Of a stretch of 64,000 nucleotides of DNA, positions 58,968-64,000 are shown in pieces. The stretch covers positions 1 through 64,000 of the forward strand of contig DASTPP010000407.1 in the NCBI GenBank assembly GCA_035762175.1, written 5' to 3'. A program made the translations under genes and the position numbers. Source of the DNA: DASTPP01 sp035762175 (GTDB lineage Bacteria > Myxococcota_A > Polyangia > Polyangiales > Polyangiaceae). Numbering within the stretch: the first letter of the stretch is position 1; every line of letters starts with the position of its first letter. The notes below the pieces were generated by a model, which was not told where the DNA came from, did not search any database, and saw nothing but the letters and a program-made list of their open reading frames with translations.

Positions 58968-60272
58968 GTGGCCATCGTACCCCAGTTTCCGCCCCTCGAC
59001 GCCGCCGACGCCGGCCTCTCCGCGCTGGCGCGCGGCGTCGTCGGCTCCGAGATTCTCCGCATCGCCGCCGAGATTCGCGCCCTCAAGGCCGGGGGCAAGG
59101 CAATCTGCAACCTGACCGTCGGCGACTTCGACCCGGCCCACTTTCCCGTCCCCGACGAGCTCCTCGAGGGAACACGAAAGGCGCTCGCCGAGGGGCATAC
59201 CAACTACCCGCCCTCCGACGGCGTGCCGGCGTTGCGCGAGGCCGTGGTGCGCTTTTACGAGCGTGAGCTCGGGCTGCGCTACCCCGTCGACTCGGTGCTC
59301 GTCGCCGGCGGCGCCCGCCCCCTGCTCTACGGCGCCTACCGCACGCTGCTCGACCCCGGCGACGTCGCCCTCTACCCCGTCCCCTCGTGGAACAACAACC
59401 ATTACGCGTACCTCTCCGGCGCCCGCGGCGTCGCCCTCCCCGTCGCGGCCGAGGCCAACTTCTTCCCCACCGTCGACCAGCTCCGCCCGCACGTCGCCGG
59501 GGCGCGCCTGCTGCTCATCAACTCGCCCCTGAACCCCACCGGCACGGCCATCTCGCGCGCCGCGCTCGAGGGCATCGCGACCCTCGTCGTCGAAGAGAAC
59601 CGCCGCCGCGCGTCGGCGGGCGCGCGGCCCCTCTTCCTCGTCTTCGACCAAGTCTACTGGACGCTAACCTTCGGCGACACCGCCCACTACACCCCCGTCG
59701 GCCTCGTGCCCGAGGTCGCGCCCCACACGCTCTTGCTCGACGCCCTCTCGAAGTCGTTCTGCGCGACGGGCCTGCGCGTCGGCTGGGGCGTGATGCCCCC
59801 CGCGGTGCGCCGCCGCATGGCCGACATCCTCGGCCACGTCGGCGCCTGGGCCCCCAAGGCCGAGCAGGTCGCCGCCGCCGCCCTGCTCGACGCGCCCGAG
59901 GCCGCGCGCGCCTACCAGTCGGCCATGAAGGCCAAGGTCAAGGCCCGCCTCGACGCCCTCTACGCCGGCTTCTCGTCGATGAAGCGCGACGGCTACCCCG
60001 TCGAGGCCATCGAGCCGCAGGGCGCCATTTACCTCTCGGCCCGCTTCGACCTCTTCGGAAAGCCCATCGGCGGCCGCACGCCGAGCACCAACGACGAAAT
60101 TCGCAAGCTCTTGCTCGAGGCCGCGGGCCTGGCCATCGTGCCCTTCCAGGCCTTCGGCCTGAAGGACGAAAACGGCTGGTTCCGCCTGAGCGTCGGCGCC
60201 GTCTCGATGGCCGACATCGAGGCGATGTTCCCCCGGCTGCGGGCCTTGCTCGCCCCCGCCGCCGGGCGCTGA
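58968..60272 (+). CDS. Class I/II pyridoxal-phosphate aminotransferase
   Basis: 434 residues, GTG 58968. PLP fold: ICNLTVGDFDPAHFPVPDEL, NYPPSDGVPALREAVVRFYE, SPLNPTGTAISR, FDQVYWTL (the Asp and Tyr of the cofactor pocket) and the Schiff-base lysine in LLLDALSKSFCATGLRVGW (near residue 262). The C-terminal domain includes PQGAIYLSARFDLF. Overall resembles aspartate/aromatic-type aminotransferases; substrate unknown. Its final codons and stop are duplicated in tandem. Confidence 0.9.
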   Translation: MAIVPQFPPLDAADAGLSALARGVVGSEILRIAAEIRALKAGGKAICNLTVGDFDPAHFPVPDELLEGTRKALAEGHTNYPPSDGVPALREAVVRFYERELGLRYPVDSVLVAGGARPLLYGAYRTLLDPGDVALYPVPSWNNNHYAYLSGARGVALPVAAEANFFPTVDQLRPHVAGARLLLINSPLNPTGTAISRAALEGIATLVVEENRRRASAGARPLFLVFDQVYWTLTFGDTAHYTPVGLVPEVAPHTLLLDALSKSFCATGLRVGWGVMPPAVRRRMADILGHVGAWAPKAEQVAAAALLDAPEAARAYQSAMKAKVKARLDALYAGFSSMKRDGYPVEAIEPQGAIYLSARFDLFGKPIGGRTPSTNDEIRKLLLEAAGLAIVPFQAFGLKDENGWFRLSVGAVSMADIEAMFPRLRALLAPAAGR

Positions 60273-60300
60273 GCCCCGCCGCCGGGCGCTGAGCCCCGCC
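60261..60300. repeat. Exact 20-bp tandem duplication spanning the aminotransferase stop
   Basis: GCCGGGCGCTGAGCCCCGCC at 60261-60280 and again at 60281-60300, including the TGA in each copy. Confidence 0.95.
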
Positions 60301-60360
60301 GCGCGCGCCGTCGCGGCCTGCTTGACTCGCGCCGGCCGCGCGCGCCGCGCGCCGCCCGCG

Positions 60361-60430
60361 TCAGGCCGACTCGACACAGACGACCACCGCCGTCGTCAGG
60401 CCGACTCGACGCAGACGACCGCCGCCGTCG
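60361..60430. repeat. 35-bp tandem duplication spanning the PP2C-like gene stop
   Basis: 60361-60395 and 60396-60430 differ at two positions. On the minus strand each encodes VCVESA then TGA. Confidence 0.9.
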
Positions 60431-61172
60431 CGTCGGCCCCCCCGCCGCGGGCCTCGCGCCGCGACGCGGCCGCCGCCGTCAATTCACCGCAGAGCGCGCG
60501 CGCCGTCGCGCCCGGGCGGCCGAGGAGACGGGCGAGATCGCCCTCGCCCACGAGCGCGGCGAGGGCGAACGAGCAGAGCAGGTACCGGTCGCCCGCGAGC
60601 GGCGCCCCGTCGCGCACCGAAGGCCGTACGGTCGCGTTCGGGCCGAGCGCGCGCGTGACGACGTCGTCGAGCCCCGCGGGCGCGTCGTCACCGAGCTCGC
60701 GCCCGAGCGAGTGGTCGTCGGTCAGCCGCACGAGCGCCCCGGCGCGCAGCAGGTAGGCGCGGCACGTGCCCACATGCACGACGCGCCACGCGCCGGGCGC
60801 GAAGCGCGCGGCGACCGCCGAAGCGCTGAGGCCGCGCCAGCGGGGGTCGCGCTCGCCGCGGTCGAAGAGCCGGCGGTTGGCGAGCGCAAAGCCCGCCTCG
60901 AGCCGCTCGTCACCGGGGCCCTCGGGGCGGTACGCGTCATAGGTCGGCAAGAACGAAGCGAACCGCTCGGCCAGCGACGCGAGCGCGACCGCCGCGGCGA
61001 GGTGCCCGGCGCCGCCCGCCCCCACCCCGTCGGCGACCGCGCACGCCGCCTCGCCCGCCAGGCCGAACGTCTGATGGACCCACGCCGCGTCATCGGCGGC
61101 GCGGCCCGGTCGTGGCGAGACGGCGGCGGCAACGTCGAGAACGAAGTCGGGCACGGCCGGCGAACCTAGCAC
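60396..61172 (-). CDS. PP2C-like Ser/Thr phosphatase-family protein, metal site incomplete
   Basis: 258 residues from GTG 61172 (GTG 61154 is an alternative giving MPDFVLDVAAAVS). PP2C fold: ACAVADGVGAGGAG with the metal ligand D48, VVHVGTCRAYLLRAGALVRL and GGADATAAVVCV (D247). The usual LLCSDGL third-ligand block reads LLCSFALAAL (200-206), so the Asp is Phe here, and VGDSR reads VGTCR. Either a pseudophosphatase or a divergent enzyme. Could counteract or scaffold one of the local Ser/Thr kinases, the nearest being 3.5 kb away. Confidence 0.75.
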   Translation of the reverse strand: MLGSPAVPDFVLDVAAAVSPRPGRAADDAAWVHQTFGLAGEAACAVADGVGAGGAGHLAAAVALASLAERFASFLPTYDAYRPEGPGDERLEAGFALANRRLFDRGERDPRWRGLSASAVAARFAPGAWRVVHVGTCRAYLLRAGALVRLTDDHSLGRELGDDAPAGLDDVVTRALGPNATVRPSVRDGAPLAGDRYLLCSFALAALVGEGDLARLLGRPGATARALCGELTAAAASRREARGGGADATAAVVCVESA

Positions 61173-61230
61173 CCGGCGCCGGCGCGCGCCCGTCCGCCGG
61201 CGCGCCCTCGCCCCCGGGGCGTCGTCCCGA

Positions 61231-61797
61231 TCAAGGGGCGAGCGTGACCTCGACGTGGCGGTCTTTCGGCCAATCTTCGGGCGAGGGGCTCGCGTCCTTT
61301 TCGCCCAGCGACTTGGTCAACACGCGGCCCGGGTCGATGCCTTGGCTGACCAGGAAGCTCTTGACCTTCTCGGCCCGCTCGAGCCCAAGCTTCTCGTTGT
61401 ACGCCTCGCTGCCCCGCGGGTCGGCGCGCCCGATGAGCTGAATGCGCTTGTCGCGCAGCGCGCCCGTCTTCATGCACTCGGCCAGGCGCATCAGGTCGGG
61501 CTGCTCTTCGGACTTCATGCGGTTCGAGTCGAAGTCGAAAAACGGGTACGAGCCCGTGCACGACACGCGCACGGCGTCGACGACGTACAGGTGGTAGACC
61601 TCGAACCGGGGCGGAAAGCGCCCGAGGTCGGGCGGCTTGGGCGGCTCGACCGGCCGGGCGAGGCCCGTGTCGGGGCTCGTCGGCTCGGGGGGCCGGCTGC
61701 ACCCGGCCAGGGCGAGCAGGGCGGCGGCGACGAACGTGGGCAGCCGGGGGGCGCGCCCGCCCCCCGCGGGGGGCTCGGTTCGGCTCGGGCGATTCAT
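61231..61797 (-). CDS. OmpA-family lipoprotein
   Basis: 188 residues, ATG 61797. Signal peptide with lipobox LAGC (C33). After a Pro-rich linker comes an OmpA-like peptidoglycan-binding domain: SYPFFDFDSNRMKSEEQPDL, IQLIGRADPRGSEAYNEKLG, ERAEKVKSFLVSQGIDPGRV and KDRHVEVTL. The D and R that contact diaminopimelate lie in ADPRGSEAYN. Tethers envelope to cell wall. The ATG overlaps the stop of the upstream AAA gene (TCAT on the plus strand). Confidence 0.9.
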   Translation of the reverse strand: MNRPSRTEPPAGGGRAPRLPTFVAAALLALAGCSRPPEPTSPDTGLARPVEPPKPPDLGRFPPRFEVYHLYVVDAVRVSCTGSYPFFDFDSNRMKSEEQPDLMRLAECMKTGALRDKRIQLIGRADPRGSEAYNEKLGLERAEKVKSFLVSQGIDPGRVLTKSLGEKDASPSPEDWPKDRHVEVTLAP

Positions 61798-63707
61798 CTT
61801 CGTGTCTCTCCCTTCACGAGAGCGATGCCGTACTTCTCATGCCCAACCAAGGGTACCACGGCGCCGGCGTCGCGACGACGGGCGCAGACATTGTCGTGCC
61901 GCCCCGGCGGGGCCCGACGCGGGGGCACCCCGGCGCAGAGCCGCCAACATAACCCGGCAGTCGCAGCCAAAATCGGCTTCGCCCGAGCGCCAAGAGGGCG
62001 CTGTGCTCGGCATTCTAGAGCGTGGGCCAGGCCGCTCTGGTACGGCCGCAGGCGAGGCTTTGGGAGCGAGGCCGACCGAGGTAGGCCGCCGCGAAAAAAC
62101 GCAGCATGCGGCCGTACCAAACCGGCCTGGCCCACTAAGGCCCGCAGCAACCGTACCGCCCGCCCCGATCGCGTCTTCGTGTCGACGAAGCGCGGCGCCC
62201 CCGCCCGGCCGCGCTTGCGCCGGTCGAAGACGACCAGCACGCCCCTCTTGAGCCCGAGCCGCGCGAGGTACCCGTCGAGCTGCTCGAGCCCCTTCGGCAG
62301 CGGGTCTTTTTCGCCCTCGCGCCACACCTTGAGCTCGAGCGCCCGCCGCTGCACCGCCGCGCGCCCGTCGGCGAGGCGGTAGGGCCAGCGCACGAGCAGG
62401 TCGATGCGGCCGCGGCCGACGCCGTACTCGCGGTCGATGGCCCCGCCGCCGTTCACGATGCGCTGCAAAAAGGCCATGAGCACGAGCTGCGGCGCGGCCT
62501 CGTGGTAGGCGACGCCGGCCGCGAGCACCTCGCCGTGCTCACGCCAGAAGGCGGCGAAGGCGCGCAAGAGCTTGCGGAAGGCGAGGCGCCCGTCGGGCAG
62601 CACGAAGCGCGCGGGCTCGGCGGTCACGTACTCTTCGACGCCGCCGGCCAGCACCCGGACGATGACCTCGCGATAGATGGGGTTGGCGACGCGAAGGGGT
62701 TTGTTCGCCGCGACGAGGCCCAGATCTCGCAGGTACTTGATGTCGTCGTCGAGGTCGTCGGCGGGGGACAGGCCCCCGGAGATGATCGGCGCGAGCACGC
62801 GCTTCACGCGCGGCTCGGTCAGGCGCACGAGCAGCGAGTCGAGGTGCGTCGCGCGCGCCAAGATGAGCCGCTCTTTCGCCCGCTCGAGGTGCTCGGCGGT
62901 GACGGGCTCGGCCGGCGGTACCGCCATCTTCTCGACCACCTCGCGGGCGAGCGCGTTGACGAGCCAGGGCTGCCCCGCGGTCAGCTCGAAGGCGCGCGCG
63001 AGCGCCCCCTCGGTGAAGGCCTGGCCGGTGTCGGCGGTATGCTGGCCGTAAAGCTCGCGCACCTCGTCAGCGCTGAAGTCGCCGAGGCGCAGCGACTCGA
63101 CCTTGATGTTGAACGGGCTCGAGGTGCCGAGCCGCCCAGGGTCGCCGCCGCTCGCGGCCTTGTAGTCGCGCACGTCGCGCAGGCCGCAGAGCACGACCGA
63201 CCAGGGGAAGGCCCGAGGCCGCTCGGCGAACCCAGCCCGCAGCTGCCGCAGCACGCTGACGAGGCTCTGCCCCCGCAGCGCGTCGATCTCGTCGAGAAAG
63301 AGCGCGAGCGGCCGCGGGCAAGCCTGCGCCCAGGCCGAGAGCGCGGCGCGGAGCAGCGACGCATCGGTCGCGCCGGGCCAGGGCGGCGGGCGCAGCTCGG
63401 GCGGCAGGGCCGAGTCGGCCCGCAGGCCCAGCTCGGTGAGCACCGCCCGCTGCGCCTCGGCGTAGTCTTCGCCGGTCGCCTCGCCCGCCTCGCACGAGGC
63501 GTGCAGCGCGGCGTAGCGGCCCGAGGCCGTCAGCCGCTCGGCGAGCGCGCGAAGGGCGGTCGTCTTGCCCGTCTGCCTGGGCGCGTGCACGACGAAGTAG
63601 CCCATCTGCTCGACCAGGCCCGCCGCCTCGGGCAGCCTTCGTTCGGCCGGTATCATGTAATGCATCGCCTCGATGCAGGGGCCGGCCGTGTTGAAGCGCC
63701 GCTTCAT
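61794..63707 (-). CDS. AAA-type ATPase with C-terminal nuclease-like domain and element-derived tail
   Basis: 637 residues from ATG 63707; the frame extends upstream without family features. N-terminal segment MKRRFNTAGPCIEAMHYMIP, Walker A HAPRQTGKTTALRAL (about residues 41-55), Walker B ALFLDEIDAL, sensor VVLCGLRDVRDYK; typical of the AAA-ATPase-like (AAA_14/AAA-like) group. A C-terminal region includes YGVGRGRIDLLVRWP and ALELKVWREGEKDPLPKGLE, the D-ExK pattern of PD-(D/E)XK nuclease-like domains. Homology should end near LLRA (about 62155). The last 115 residues run through a 112-bp inverted-repeat element and look recent. Confidence 0.82.
   Translation of the reverse strand: MKRRFNTAGPCIEAMHYMIPAERRLPEAAGLVEQMGYFVVHAPRQTGKTTALRALAERLTASGRYAALHASCEAGEATGEDYAEAQRAVLTELGLRADSALPPELRPPPWPGATDASLLRAALSAWAQACPRPLALFLDEIDALRGQSLVSVLRQLRAGFAERPRAFPWSVVLCGLRDVRDYKAASGGDPGRLGTSSPFNIKVESLRLGDFSADEVRELYGQHTADTGQAFTEGALARAFELTAGQPWLVNALAREVVEKMAVPPAEPVTAEHLERAKERLILARATHLDSLLVRLTEPRVKRVLAPIISGGLSPADDLDDDIKYLRDLGLVAANKPLRVANPIYREVIVRVLAGGVEEYVTAEPARFVLPDGRLAFRKLLRAFAAFWREHGEVLAAGVAYHEAAPQLVLMAFLQRIVNGGGAIDREYGVGRGRIDLLVRWPYRLADGRAAVQRRALELKVWREGEKDPLPKGLEQLDGYLARLGLKRGVLVVFDRRKRGRAGAPRFVDTKTRSGRAVRLLRALVGQAGLVRPHAAFFRGGLPRSASLPKPRLRPYQSGLAHALECRAQRPLGARAKPILAATAGLCWRLCAGVPPRRAPPGRHDNVCARRRDAGAVVPLVGHEKYGIALVKGETRR
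62023..62134. mobile_element. 112-bp MITE-like inverted-repeat element
   Basis: 28-bp terminal arms: 62023-62050 begins TGGGCCAGGCCG and the reverse complement of 62107-62134 begins the same; 26 of 28 positions match. A 56-bp interior encodes nothing of its own. It lies at the 3' end of the AAA gene, whose frame now reads through it. No target duplication could be defined. Confidence 0.7.
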
Positions 63708-63876
63708 GGGGCGACCTTGGCCCGAGCGGCACCGCCGGCGCAAGGGCGCCGCGCACCGGGGCGCCGCTCGAGGCCCAAGGGCGGGGTCGATCGCGCCCAG
63801 CGCGCCGGGGCGCGCGTTCAAGAAGGTGCGCGTCGGCGGCGTTCGCGCCCCGCGCTCCCGGCGCGCGGGCTCGGCG

Positions 63877-64000
63877 TCACAGCGCCTTGCGCCGCAGCAT
63901 GGAGGGTGCCCACAGGTTGCGCCGCAGCATGAAGGGTGCCCACAGGTTGCGCCGCAGCATGAAGGGCGCCCACAGGTTGCCGTCGTCGACGGTGCCGCCG
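63877..64000 (-). CDS. C-terminus of an unknown protein, 5' end outside window
   Basis: Minus-strand frame open to the window edge, stop TGA at 63877-63879. It reads GGTVDDGNLWAPFMLRR, then the ten-residue NLWAPxMLRR twice more, then KAL. Only 40 residues are visible, and three quarters of them are the tandem repeat. The upstream protein lies outside the window and its family cannot be judged. Confidence 0.6.
   Translation of the reverse strand, partial: GGTVDDGNLWAPFMLRRNLWAPFMLRRNLWAPSMLRRKAL
63887..63976. repeat. Three tandem 30-bp units at a gene 3' end
   Basis: 63887-63916, 63917-63946 and 63947-63976, differing at single positions. Ten codons per unit, so each copy adds NLWAPxMLRR in frame to the protein read on the minus strand. 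Confidence 0.95.

Noticed and set aside
1..64000. A complete multigene defence or secondary-metabolite cluster
   Set aside because: No PKS/NRPS, Cas, restriction-modification or toxin-antitoxin set was found; the RNA ligase, AAA-nuclease-like gene and COG4748-like domain are far apart and do not form a locus.

Overview
The window is very GC-rich, gene-dense DNA with strong G/C third-position bias, so long empty antisense frames shadow most genes. Gene content points to a myxobacterium-like deltaproteobacterium (Myxococcota, Polyangia-like). The pointers are three eukaryotic-type Ser/Thr kinases (one with a long TPR tail, one kinase-like and degenerate), a PP2C-like protein, an ADYC-domain lipoprotein with GISTN repeats, an ECF sigma factor fused to an AgmX/PglI-type domain, a mevalonate-type HMG-CoA synthase and many lipoproteins. 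This is inference from family distributions, not a database result.

Layout. 1-9.4 kb is housekeeping: a TolC-like protein (5' end outside the window), a MepA-like murein endopeptidase, lipoyl synthase, a TerB-like protein, a branched-chain-type 2-oxoacid dehydrogenase operon (E1 alpha, E1 beta, E2; no E3) and Sua5/TsaC. LipA makes the cofactor the E2 carries. 9.5-13 kb holds an IS701-family transposase, a 1.2-kb gene-poor stretch and the ADYC lipoprotein. 13.1-18.3 kb is a minus-strand run: HMG-CoA synthase, TesB thioesterase, a T4 Rnl1-like RNA ligase and a YegD-like Hsp70. 18.4-20.7 kb is a divergent pair, a yellow/MRJP-like beta-propeller and a LysR regulator, with a T-N11-A palindrome between them.

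20.7-36 kb is a decayed accessory region: gene fragments, a complete IS630-family element with matched inverted repeats, a truncated cytochrome c peroxidase-like gene, a truncated phosphoribosyltransferase, a beta-propeller fragment and a 105-bp inverted repeat pair. It also contains the most striking structure in the window, a 15-unit, 41-bp-period array of 16-bp palindromes (26386-26983) upstream of an orphan gene. 36-64 kb returns to chromosomal genes: a 5' nuclease, a kinase-TPR protein, an SDR, two TerB-like genes and two paralogous small acidic proteins, a GST, an ABC exporter, a DJ-1/PfpI protein, a methyltransferase, the sigma-AgmX fusion, a pseudokinase, a lipid kinase-like protein, a phosphoesterase, an aminotransferase, a PP2C-like protein, an OmpA lipoprotein and an AAA ATPase.

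A recurring theme is tandem duplication at the 3' ends of genes, sometimes copying the stop codon (18.4, 37.0, 60.3, 60.4 kb) and sometimes lengthening the protein in frame (2.2, 54.0, 63.9 kb). I found no rRNA, tRNA, CRISPR array, replication origin or convincing riboswitch.
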